DNA of 31,604 nt from JBJENW01 sp051880395 (GTDB lineage: Bacteria; Bacillota; Clostridia; Lachnospirales; Lachnospiraceae), in assembly GCA_051880395.1 (NCBI GenBank), contig JBJENW010000382.1, positions 1-31,604 of the forward strand, written 5' to 3'. Below the pieces are notes generated by a model. It was given only the letters and a program-made list of their open reading frames with translations, was not told the DNA's origin and did not search any database. A program made the translations under genes and the position numbers. Shown piece by piece: positions 1 to 6,280 of this stretch (the stretch's first letter is position 1; the number at the start of each line of letters is the position of its first letter).

Positions 1-21
1 TGGGGACGACACCCGAACCAA

Positions 22-48
22 GAGAAAACAGCTTGCCGAGCTGTTCTC
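22..48. other. Imperfect hairpin
   Basis: AACAGCT (27-33) and AGCTGTT (39-45) form a 7-bp stem around a 5-nt loop, with outer GAG/CTC pairing after a 2-nt bulge. No T-tract follows, so it is not a convincing terminator. It may be the 3' structure of a transcript entering from the left edge. Confidence 0.35.
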
Positions 49-84
49 GCAAAAGACCTAACCTTTGGTTAATGTTCATTTCTT

Positions 85-121
85 AAAATCCACCGTACAA
101 TGTTTGTACAGTGGATTTTTT
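85..121 (+). terminator. Rho-independent terminator
   Basis: The arms AAATCCAC and GTGGATTT enclose an inner GTAC/GTAC pairing and are followed by TTTTTT. The left side is A-rich, so it could also act on the minus strand. It ends whatever gene lies left of the window. Confidence 0.75.
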
Positions 122-149
122 GCTTTTAAAGGAAGGAAAACAGGAACGC

Positions 150-666
150 AAAATGGCGGCAATAGAATCCTGATAATTCTTCTGATTCTGATCATAAGCA
201 TGAGCCTTTCCGCTTGCACCGTCGGAAACGACCCTGAGAATAGAAGATGTCCCGGATTTTGTGTCGGATGTTTTGAAACTATGAGAAAAGAAATATGAGG
301 ACATACCGTTTCTGGGAACGTAGGAACAGTTATCGGACAACTATCTTTTGGAGACCGTAGTAGAAAATGATGCGTACACCGAGAAGATGAGCTACCCGGT
401 ATATATTGTGCTGCTGTCTCTGATCGCGCTGGCTCTTGCCTGCTACATTGGACTAATTTTTATTTTTATTGACGCAATACGAAATCAGCCGCCAACTCCA
501 TAACAAAAGTATGCGGGAAATCGCGGTATAGGATCAGAGCTATGAGGACATTTATGGAGGTTAGCTTCTGGGGTCGATGCAGGAGGGAGATATTCTGGTA
601 TTGACTCAGGAGTTTACCAATACAATTGTACCGGCTATTTTGCCGGACAGAAAGGAGAAATTATGA
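150..666 (+). pseudogene. Decayed lipoprotein / membrane protein gene
   Basis: No single frame is open, but three frames read in succession give protein-like sequence. The first part (about 165-240) encodes a hydrophobic stretch ending in LSAC, like a lipoprotein signal. The frame then shifts into one reading EDVPDFVSDVLKL, a TGA (282), then EKKYEDIPFLGT, a TAG (321), then EQLSDNYLLETVVENDAY and a transmembrane segment (about 400-475). A second shift near 475 leads to QLHNKSMREIAV, a TAG (529), DQSYEDIYGG, a TAG (562), and LLGSMQEGDILVLTQEF, stopping at 664-666. That last stop overlaps the ATG of the DUF4234 gene by 4 nt, as in a translationally coupled pair. Two shifts and four stops mean it is dead. 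The three TAGs could each be CAG with one C-to-T change. The original family is not recognised. Confidence 0.6.
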
Positions 667-1037
667 CAGAGATCAAGAAAAGAAATGTGGCGGTCGCAAT
701 CATTCTTTCCATCGTTACTTGCGGAATCTACGCAATTTACTGGCAGGTCTGCTTAGTGAATGATGTGAACAAAGTAAAAGAGGATGAGAGCGCCAAAAGC
801 GGCATCGTTGTATTCCTGTTAAGCATTGTCACCTGCAGCATTTACTGGCTGTACTGGGTGTTCAAAACTGGCGAGAGCATCGATTCTGCGAAAACCGCAA
901 ATGGAACTCCGACATCAAGCCGTGGGCTGGTTTATCTGCTCTTAAGCATTTTCGGGCTTGGCATCGTAGCAATGGCGATTCTGCAGAGTGACTTAAACAG
1001 TCTGGCAGCAGAAAACCATGATAATTTTGAAATGTAA
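663..1037 (+). CDS. DUF4234 domain membrane protein
   Basis: A 124-aa protein with three hydrophobic segments (about residues 10-32, 46-68 and 88-108). Two copies of a pattern SIVTCGIYAIYW / SIVTCSIYWLYW are the hallmark of the DUF4234 family, small multispanning membrane proteins of unknown function. The start is the ATG overlapping the upstream stop (ATGA), preceded by AGAAAGGAGAAA. The upstream partner gene is broken, so this gene may now be translated alone. The frame stays open for 40 more codons past its TAA (see 1038-1160), so the present stop could be a truncation. Confidence 0.85.
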   Translation: MTEIKKRNVAVAIILSIVTCGIYAIYWQVCLVNDVNKVKEDESAKSGIVVFLLSIVTCSIYWLYWVFKTGESIDSAKTANGTPTSSRGLVYLLLSIFGLGIVAMAILQSDLNSLAAENHDNFEM

Positions 1038-1160
1038 ACAGGGAAGGATGTTACTTGCAGCTATGAATCCATAAAGGAGATATTCAAAAAGCCACAGCCG
1101 GAACAGGCCAGGGTGAGAACTGAAAATTCAGAATCTTCTAATATTATTCCATATAATTGA
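1038..1160 (+). other. In-frame extension past the DUF4234 stop
   Basis: Directly after the TAA at 1035-1037 the same frame runs on for 40 codons, encoding a hydrophilic tail (starts TGKDVTCSYESIKEIFKK, ends NIIPYN) to a TGA at 1158-1160. Composition is protein-like, with a basic-acidic amphipathic start and a proline/glutamine-rich middle. Either the DUF4234 protein once had a soluble C-terminal tail that a nonsense change removed (CAA to TAA would do it), or the openness is chance. Confidence 0.3.
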
Positions 1161-1264
1161 GTGGAGATATCTTTTGTAATAGACAAAGAGGACGTGCTAG
1201 AGGTATAATACCTATGAGCGCGTTCTCTTTGTTGTTATGAAAGGAGATTTTAACGTGGCAGTAG

Positions 1265-1489
1265 AGAGACGCAAGGACAATAAAAATTCTTGACAATAAC
1301 CATAAAGAGGATGCGGTAATTCTTCCAAAGTTCACCAATCATTCATTCAAGGCACACTTTTTGTTCCAAAAACTAAAGAAAGAGCTGGATATACCGGAAA
1401 GTTTTGCCATACGAAATCACAAATCAAGATTGCGGAAAACATGGATATCAGGTATAATAAAACAGCTATTATGTATGGAATTGTGCTAA
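1265..1489 (+). pseudogene. Coding remnant, possibly tyrosine recombinase C-terminus
   Basis: An open frame without a start reads ILDNNHKEDAVILPKFTNHSFKAH and ends at a TAA (1487-1489). The pattern LPKFTNHSF resembles the box before the catalytic HxxR of Tn916-like tyrosine recombinases (LPxFTPHxLRHTF), but the HxxR itself is missing. A neighbouring frame at 1440-1490 reads ENMDIRYNKTAIMYG, loosely like the region around the catalytic Tyr. The similarity is weak. A decayed integrase at the edge of an island would make sense, but this could be something else. Confidence 0.25.
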
Positions 1490-1682
1490 AATATTTTTAT
1501 AATACAAAATTGTAGTAAAAAGTTGGACAATTCTGGTTTTGTGACAAACGGGAAAAAACGCACTGTTTTTGAGTGAAATTCAGAGGATTTTTTCAAAGAT
1601 CTCATCGTGTCTCAAAGAAAATGCATAAAGAAAAAACGGCCCAAAATTTTGCATATAATTACTAAAAACAAAAGGATTTAAT

Positions 1683-1835
1683 ATGAAAAAACTAGCGTTA
1701 AGTGACGAAATTTTACTAAGTATTCAGCAGCCGGCCCGCTATATCGGCGGCGAGGTGAACATGGTAAAGAAGGACCCAAAAGGAAAAATCCGTTTTGCCA
1801 TGTGCTTCCCGGACGTGTATGAAAAAATGGATTGA
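1683..1835 (+). pseudogene. Truncated B12-binding radical SAM protein (N-terminus only)
   Basis: The first 47 codons (MKKLALSDEILL..., QQPARYIGGEVN, IRFAMCFPDVYE) match the conserved N-terminus of the TIGR03960-type B12-binding radical SAM proteins, normally about 600 aa and common in Clostridia. Homology stops exactly after PDVYE, where the family continues with IGMSHLG; here KMD and a stop follow. Everything including the CxxxCxxC radical SAM site is deleted. An AAAGGA ribosome binding site lies upstream. The following DNA holds another coding scrap in a different frame (about 1827-1936, NGLIEVKEQDNTSL...), probably the other side of the deletion. Confidence 0.7.
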
Positions 1836-1991
1836 TTGAGGTAAAAGAGCAGGATAATACGTCACTATGCAGCATTGACAGGAAAAAATACGGAAAAAAT
1901 AGCACGAATCAAAAAAGTGCGAAAACCGAAAAGTGAGAGTCAATGATATCATAATTTACGAAAACAGCTTCTCAAATAATAGATTAAGAAT

Positions 1992-2021
1992 GCCGCTGAT
2001 ACACTACACAGCGGCTTTTTT
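1992..2021 (+). terminator. Rho-independent terminator
   Basis: GCCGCTG and CAGCGGC (7-bp GC-rich stem, 10-nt loop) followed by TTTTTT. It follows the radical SAM remnant and coding scrap. Confidence 0.8.
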
Positions 2022-2066
2022 ATACTTCAAAATATCATCAAAATCATTCATAAATATACAAGATTT

Positions 2067-2350
2067 TTATCTTTTCTCATTTTTCTGCAAATAGCGGAGT
2101 AAAACAGTCAGTTCGGCAGAGTCGAACTGCTTCGATGCGGAGCTAACGGCCATAGATGGTAGCATCAGCAGAAAATTTATTTGTTCTGATTGCTTACCGT
2201 CTACAACAGGCTGAAACTGTGTCGATGGGGCATTTATGTCAGCTTTAGCTCTTGCTATTAACTCAGATTGAAGACTGCGGTAAGCGACTGGTGGTATCTC
2301 GCAAGGTGTCTGTTGAAAAGCGCATTACTGACCTTCGACCGAATCAAATT
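2067..2350 (-). pseudogene. Minus-strand coding remnant of unknown family
   Basis: The minus strand is open for about 85 codons up to a TAA at 2067-2069, with an internal TAA (2325-2327) near its 5' end and no start codon. The text is protein-like: CEIPPVAYRSLQSELIARAKA in the middle and ASKQFDSAELTVLLRYLQKN at the end. The family is not recognised. It is the only long minus-strand coding signal in the decayed left region, and the plus strand of 2022-2450 holds no gene. The 5' part has been lost, consistent with a rearrangement near the island edge. Confidence 0.35.
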
Positions 2351-2457
2351 GTATTTTTTCTTCATTATAATATTTCGGAATTTCCTATGTACCCCAAAAA
2401 TCATTCGATATTAAAATAAACATATGAAAAACCAGGTTAATTTAGGATATCTGATTT

Positions 2458-2506
2458 CCATAATTACTATGTAACTCACAGAAGGAATCGAGAAAAGGAG
2501 GATAAC
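2458..2506 (+). promoter_or_regulatory. Leader motif, copy A (divergent version)
   Basis: TTTCCATAATTACTATGTAA followed by AAGGAATCGAGAAAAGGAGG, directly before the first island gene. It matches the layout of the leaders at 14009 and 18691: CCATA(C/A)T, about 24-26 nt, AAGGxATxxGAGAAA, then the Shine-Dalgarno. The role is inferred; it could be an element-specific promoter or operator. Confidence 0.4.
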
Positions 2507-2513
2507 TAGAAAA

Positions 2514-2837
2514 ATGACAAAAAAAGAAATGGTTGCTTTGCTTGAAGAACGCGGCAATTGGTCGATGCTGCATCTGTCCAATGGGCCAAATGGTATCGTG
2601 AGCGCTACCTTTCTCTATGAACCGACAGAGGAGGAAAAGCAGAAACGATTTCCAATACCAGGATACTGCTGCGAGATATTTTCGGACGAAAGCTTTCGGT
2701 TCACTTATGCGCATTTTAAATCTGGAAATGTTCTCAGCTCACCAAAATGCAGCCCAGTGACTAACAAGGAACATTTTGAAAGGATCCAAATGCAGTTTGA
2801 GCAAAACGCTGCGGCACTTGCCAAATATGGAATGTAA
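2514..2837 (+). CDS. Hypothetical island protein, 107 aa
   Basis: Starts at ATG after a strong AAAGGAGG (11 nt spacing) and is the first gene of the island block. The protein is soluble and mixed alpha/beta, without signal peptide or membrane segment. It opens with a helical MTKKEMVALLEERGNW segment, then GIVSATFLYEPTEEEKQKRF, suggesting a beta hairpin, and ends in a helix rich in Gln/Ala. No family recognised. The next gene begins 15 nt downstream with its own ribosome binding site, so the two are probably co-transcribed. Confidence 0.75.
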   Translation: MTKKEMVALLEERGNWSMLHLSNGPNGIVSATFLYEPTEEEKQKRFPIPGYCCEIFSDESFRFTYAHFKSGNVLSSPKCSPVTNKEHFERIQMQFEQNAAALAKYGM

Positions 2838-2852
2838 AAAGGAGAAGACAAA

Positions 2853-3518
2853 ATGATCTTAAAGAATGAATACTTTGCCGATATTAAGGAATATGTTGCC
2901 GGTTTGCCTGAAGAAGAATTTACATCCAGGGGCACCGATAAATGCTCTGTCCTGAAGAACAATGATACAATGGAGCGCTTATGGATCGTATACCAGAAAG
3001 AAGTAGAAGAATACGGCTGTGATGAAGAATATGCCTTAGAAGATGCCGTTAAGGAAGTGTTGGGTACTCCAATACCGAAAGGTAATATTTCTCCTCGCAT
3101 GAGCGAAGACAAGAAGATGTCTTACAGCTGTCCATATTGCGGTTCCAAAAGATTTATCGGGCATCAGCTGATCCGTGCAGATGTGTATGTAGGAGAGAAT
3201 GGAGAATTTGATGGAAATCTTCCTGGCGGTCTTGAAACATCAATCTATGACTCCGAGAGACCATATGGGCCCTTCACATGCTTAAAGTGTGATGCGGAAT
3301 TTGATGAACTTCCAGAGAATCGGAGAATTTCCTTACCAAGAGGGCACTTCCGGCTTATCACCGACAAAAAATGCATTATCAAGTTCAAAGAAAGCGGGTA
3401 CGGATATTCCCATGAAGATAATGGCTACACAGTCATCGGAGATGGAATCCGAGCGGTCGCGATCAGTGACGCCGACTACGACCGGTATTTCGGTGGTGCA
3501 AGAAGTTTTTGTCTGTGA
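2853..3518 (+). CDS. Zinc-ribbon hypothetical protein, 221 aa
   Basis: ATG preceded by AAAAGGAGAAGACAAA. Residues 1-80 are acidic and helical (EEYALEDAVKEVLG). Residues 93-96 (CPYC) and 143-146 (CLKC) form two CxxC knuckles of a split zinc ribbon with a 46-residue insert carrying Tyr/Gly-rich beta sequence. The C-terminus (150-221) looks like a small beta domain. The second knuckle, YGPFTCLKC, is nearly the same as LGPFECLSC in the island protein at 14061, so the two belong to one family. No catalytic motif; a nucleic-acid or protein binding role is a guess. Confidence 0.75.
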   Translation: MILKNEYFADIKEYVAGLPEEEFTSRGTDKCSVLKNNDTMERLWIVYQKEVEEYGCDEEYALEDAVKEVLGTPIPKGNISPRMSEDKKMSYSCPYCGSKRFIGHQLIRADVYVGENGEFDGNLPGGLETSIYDSERPYGPFTCLKCDAEFDELPENRRISLPRGHFRLITDKKCIIKFKESGYGYSHEDNGYTVIGDGIRAVAISDADYDRYFGGARSFCL

Positions 3519-3638
3519 AAGCCTGCATTAATCTTGTGCGGTTAAGGCATCACGCAGAATAATTCTACGAAAATCTCAAAGTAGAATATGTCCATGCCGA
3601 TGTCTGTATCGGTGGAAAATGGTATGGAAGGTAATAAT

Positions 3639-3776
3639 GTGAATTCAGAAAGGTTGCGCAGATATTACACAACCTTTTTGATGAGTGGTAATGAGCATAT
3701 TTTAAGAATAGTTCACGAACTAATAATGGAGAGAAATGGAAAAATATTTTGTACAAACGATGGATTCCGATGGTGA
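3639..3776 (+). CDS. Small ORF, 45 aa, uncertain
   Basis: The frame is open from 3588, but the only good ribosome binding site (TGGAAGG at 3625-3631) serves a GTG at 3639. The product starts VNSERLRRYYTTFLMSG and is basic, probably helical. Its 3' end overlaps the next ORF by about 40 nt, which is unusual here and lowers confidence. It may be the remains of a longer gene. Confidence 0.35.
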   Translation: MNSERLRRYYTTFLMSGNEHILRIVHELIMERNGKIFCTNDGFRW

Positions 3777-3996
3777 AATCTGGTACACAATTCATACAGC
3801 AAGCTAATTGATTCGTATGATTAGCATGATGGATTGTTCCGGCGATGAATACCATATCTGGAGAGCGGTTGAATTTGGAAAACTGGAACCACTGACTATT
3901 CATGGAACCTGGCATAATCTTAACTGTCCATTGTACATTAAAGTAACAGATCCAGAAGGAAATATCGTATTCGATGGATACGGAGAAGATCATTAA
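3736..3996 (+). pseudogene. Small hypothetical gene split by an in-frame TAA
   Basis: ATG at 3736 after GGAGAGAA gives 23 codons (MEKYFVQTMDSDGEIWYTIH...) and then TAA at 3805-3807. The same frame continues for 62 more codons (GDEYHIWRAVEFGKLEPL, ITDPEG-like and GYGEDH at the end) to 3996. The second half is well-formed protein but has no ribosome binding site of its own before its TTG or ATG codons. Read together they make an 86-aa beta-rich protein; a single CAA-to-TAA or AAA-to-TAA change explains the break. No family recognised. Confidence 0.55.
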
Positions 3997-4011
3997 GAAA
4001 AAGGAGAAGAA

Positions 4012-4572
4012 ATGACAATCAAACAATACATTAAAAAAAACGGGTGGGCATTCGATTGTGAGGTCCATCCATGCAGAGCAATGTCTGTGGATATTGGATT
4101 TATCAATGGTGATGGGCTCAATGACGAAACTCAATTTGACATTAAGGCTTATGATGCGGATGAGCTTTCAGATCTCTTTCATGACTTCTGTAAAGAAAAC
4201 CACTGCAGTGAACGATCAGTTCGTTACATCGTTATTGTAGAAACTGCGGATACGATGGATGATCTGATTTACGGAACAAGTGAAGAATTTAAAACAGGAG
4301 ATATCGTATTTGTATCCAATCCCGATCTCGATTATGAAAGAGAATATGGCTCCAGAGAGCATCGTTCATTTTTTGGTCGCGTCACAGAGGTCAGTTATTT
4401 TGAAAGCGGGACTGTAATTGAGGTTGCATTTCCGCAGACACCCAATGGCGCAGCTATGGAATGGTCCTATCATGCAAGCGAGTTATCCCATGCAAATGTT
4501 CTAAATGATCTGACTATCGATGAGTTTTCTAAGCGATACGGAGTGCGCGTTCTTGCTGAATGCATCTTGTAG
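4012..4572 (+). CDS. Hypothetical protein, 186 aa, with C-terminal beta-barrel-like part
   Basis: ATG after AAAAAGGAGAAGAA. Residues 1-90 are mixed alpha/beta (DELSDLFHDFCKENHC; VRYIVIVETADTMDD). Residues about 93-165 (FKTGDIVFVSNPDLD..., FFGRVTEVSYFESGTVIEVAFP) look like an SH3/KOW-type small barrel, as in DUF4314-like proteins of mobile elements, though assignment to that family is not secure. It is soluble, with no catalytic motif seen. The gene lies in tandem with its neighbours on the same strand. Confidence 0.75.
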   Translation: MTIKQYIKKNGWAFDCEVHPCRAMSVDIGFINGDGLNDETQFDIKAYDADELSDLFHDFCKENHCSERSVRYIVIVETADTMDDLIYGTSEEFKTGDIVFVSNPDLDYEREYGSREHRSFFGRVTEVSYFESGTVIEVAFPQTPNGAAMEWSYHASELSHANVLNDLTIDEFSKRYGVRVLAECIL

Positions 4573-4588
4573 AAAGGTAATTTTCGAT

Positions 4589-4972
4589 ATGCAGAAAAAT
4601 GAAGAATACATAAAAGTGGGAAGCTATACGCCACCAGGTAAAGATGGAAATGGTGAAAAAATAATTCGTGAGTATTTTGGGCAAGGAATGATCTTCAAGG
4701 ATGAAGACGCATTTTTGCACAGACCAGATGATGTTTGTTATATTCCAGAGTTATCCGATACGGTATATACAAGGAACAGTATCATAGAGGAATGTAACGG
4801 GCAAACGGGAATCGCAGAGTGTGTGTTCTACGAAATTGACTGGCAGCATGTAAGCAGCTTATTAGATGATTGGCTGGGTAGCGAAGAACTTATTATTTGC
4901 AGAAATTGTGGAAAAATGTTCTTTTCCGAAGATTCCGAAAAGTGCCCATACTGCGGCAGAAGATATGAATAA
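4589..4972 (+). CDS. Hypothetical protein with C-terminal zinc ribbon, 127 aa
   Basis: The start is taken at ATG 4589 after AGAAAGG, just past the upstream TAG; an upstream in-frame ATG lies inside the previous gene without a ribosome binding site. Residues 104-122 form a rubredoxin-like knuckle pair, CRNC...CPYC (C104, C107, C119, C122), right at the C-terminus. The N-terminal 100 residues are acidic mixed alpha/beta (EYFGQGMIFKDEDAFLHRP). Another zinc-knuckle protein of the island, with a different arrangement from those at 2853 and 14061. Confidence 0.75.
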   Translation: MQKNEEYIKVGSYTPPGKDGNGEKIIREYFGQGMIFKDEDAFLHRPDDVCYIPELSDTVYTRNSIIEECNGQTGIAECVFYEIDWQHVSSLLDDWLGSEELIICRNCGKMFFSEDSEKCPYCGRRYE

Positions 4973-4992
4973 CCGATTAAGGAGGATATGCA

Positions 4993-5214
4993 ATGAAGGT
5001 GGCCGTTACTTGGCAAATGTGCGGGTATGTCGATATCGATAGACCTACAATGGAATCAGCGATGAAATATTTCGAGGAGAATTCAGATTGTATTAAGCTG
5101 CCAAAAGATGGAATCTACGTGGATGGAAGTTTTGAACTGTCATCTGATGATGTGGAAGAAATGAAAATTATGGCAATAACTGATTCAATAATCAAGAAAA
5201 TGATAGGAGATTAA
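4993..5214 (+). CDS. Small hypothetical protein, 73 aa
   Basis: Strong AAGGAGG before ATG. It begins MKVAVTWQMCGYVDI and contains IYVDGSFELSSDDVEEM, a short alpha/beta plan that I associate from memory with small accessory proteins of Lachnospiraceae mobile elements. No defined function. The next gene starts 2 nt after its stop, so the two are almost certainly co-translated. Confidence 0.7.
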   Translation: MKVAVTWQMCGYVDIDRPTMESAMKYFEENSDCIKLPKDGIYVDGSFELSSDDVEEMKIMAITDSIIKKMIGD

Positions 5215-5216
5215 AA

Positions 5217-5393
5217 ATGTACAAAAATATAATTACTGTAGATTTACAGCAAAACGAAAACGGCACATTCGATACGTGGATTTCCACTGAGGGTTCGAGC
5301 GGAGCTCATTATAAGACCGCTACAGCAGAGGAGATTGGACTTCATGTAAAAGAACTGATCGAATGTCTCACAGAAGCATTAAAAGAAACATAA
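5217..5393 (+). CDS. Small hypothetical protein, 58 aa
   Basis: ATG two nt after the previous stop; the AGGAG inside the end of the upstream gene serves as ribosome binding site. The protein begins MYKNIITVDLQQNENGTFD, then a STEGSSGAHYKTATAEEIG segment and a final helix VKELIECLTEAL: beta-beta-alpha. Unknown family. Tight spacing on both sides (2 and 13 nt) supports that it is real despite its size. Confidence 0.65.
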   Translation: MYKNIITVDLQQNENGTFDTWISTEGSSGAHYKTATAEEIGLHVKELIECLTEALKET

Positions 5394-5406
5394 TGAGGAG
5401 GATAAT

Positions 5407-6042
5407 ATGTGGGAAACAGTAACATTTATGGAAGGGACTTACATCCGCGAACTGGAGAATAACTACTACGAAATATATGAGATCGTTGCAAACGACCAGA
5501 ACGATGTGAGCGCAGGGTTTCATTTAGCCCATGTGCTGTTGCGATATGAAGATATCGATATTACCAATGTTTGCGAAGCTCATGGCTGCAAAAACGACGA
5601 GGAGCTTTTCAGAGGACTCGGAAACGACTGGAAAAAGGATTCGGTTCTCATATATTTCGACATTGCTACCCAGAACGGAGCGTACAGAATCTCCGAAGAC
5701 TTCAACACATACCATGAAGCATATAAAACACTTTGTATGATGGTACCTGAAATCAAGAAAGATGCAGAGACGTTGGAAATCGCAAATGTTCTTACGCTCT
5801 CTACGGGACATGTAACGAGAGAGACATCCAAGTTATTAGATAATGATGCTGTGGGTGTTGTCGTATATACAAAGGGCGAATACGGCTGGTTCATTTTAAC
5901 ATGTGACTGGAAAGAGTTTGAAGATTCGATTCCTGAAGATCTGAAAAAATGCATTGATTACGCAGCTAAGATTGGTTGCGATCTAATTTGTCTGGATCCG
6001 GATGGAGCGGTCATCAAAGAACTCCCGACATACAAATGGTAA
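5407..6042 (+). CDS. DUF5983-like protein, 211 aa
   Basis: ATG after TGAGGAGGATAAT. Residues about 126-211 (VLTLSTGHVTRETSKLLD, GEYGWFI, IPEDLKKCIDYAAKIGCDLICLD) match the pattern I associate with DUF5983, an uncharacterised domain common on Firmicute conjugative elements. Residues 1-125 are a separate alpha/beta part containing AHGCKNDEELFRGLGNDW. Last gene of its block: a strong terminator follows 24 nt downstream. No catalytic residues can be assigned. Confidence 0.7.
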   Translation: MWETVTFMEGTYIRELENNYYEIYEIVANDQNDVSAGFHLAHVLLRYEDIDITNVCEAHGCKNDEELFRGLGNDWKKDSVLIYFDIATQNGAYRISEDFNTYHEAYKTLCMMVPEIKKDAETLEIANVLTLSTGHVTRETSKLLDNDAVGVVVYTKGEYGWFILTCDWKEFEDSIPEDLKKCIDYAAKIGCDLICLDPDGAVIKELPTYKW

Positions 6043-6065
6043 TACTTAAAAAAAATTATCCTTTA

Positions 6066-6096
6066 AATATCCCACTACCCAAGGTGGGATATTTTT
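6066..6096 (+). terminator. Rho-independent terminator
   Basis: Perfect 10-bp stem AATATCCCAC / GTGGGATATT with an 8-nt loop, followed by TTT. It closes the first island block. The IS3-family element begins 5 bp later. Confidence 0.85.
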
Positions 6097-6100
6097 AAAC

Positions 6101-6163
6101 TGTACCCCTTGTCAAGGACATTTTGAATTAGTGTAGTGCCTATTTTTTAGACACCTACACAAA
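6101..6163. repeat. IS3-family left terminal inverted repeat
   Basis: Begins TGTACCCCTTGT and contains GAATTAGTGTAGTGCC and AGACACCTACACAA. It pairs with 7829-7891 in inverted orientation. Confidence 0.75.
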
Positions 6164-6280
6164 AGTGATATCCCTGATTTCGGACATTCCTTTGTTTGGT
6201 TATCCACATTAGTGGACACATGACATTTGATGTGCCCACGGAATTGGACAAACTGAATTGATATGATATTCTGTTAAGCT

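Noticed and set aside
65..298. 77-aa ORF with LSAC lipoprotein-like segment as an intact gene
   Set aside because: Its start lies inside/before a terminator without a ribosome binding site, and the protein-like text moves to other frames downstream; treated as part of the pseudogene.
282..564. Reassigned stop codon (TAG read as Gln) as in some phages
   Set aside because: A TGA and frameshifts also interrupt the same gene, and genuine genes in the window end with TAG, TAA and TGA alike (for example TAG at 4570-4572).
3565..4134. 189-aa minus-strand ORF
   Set aside because: Opposite to better supported plus-strand genes, no ribosome binding site, aromatic/Cys-rich composition typical of antisense reading.
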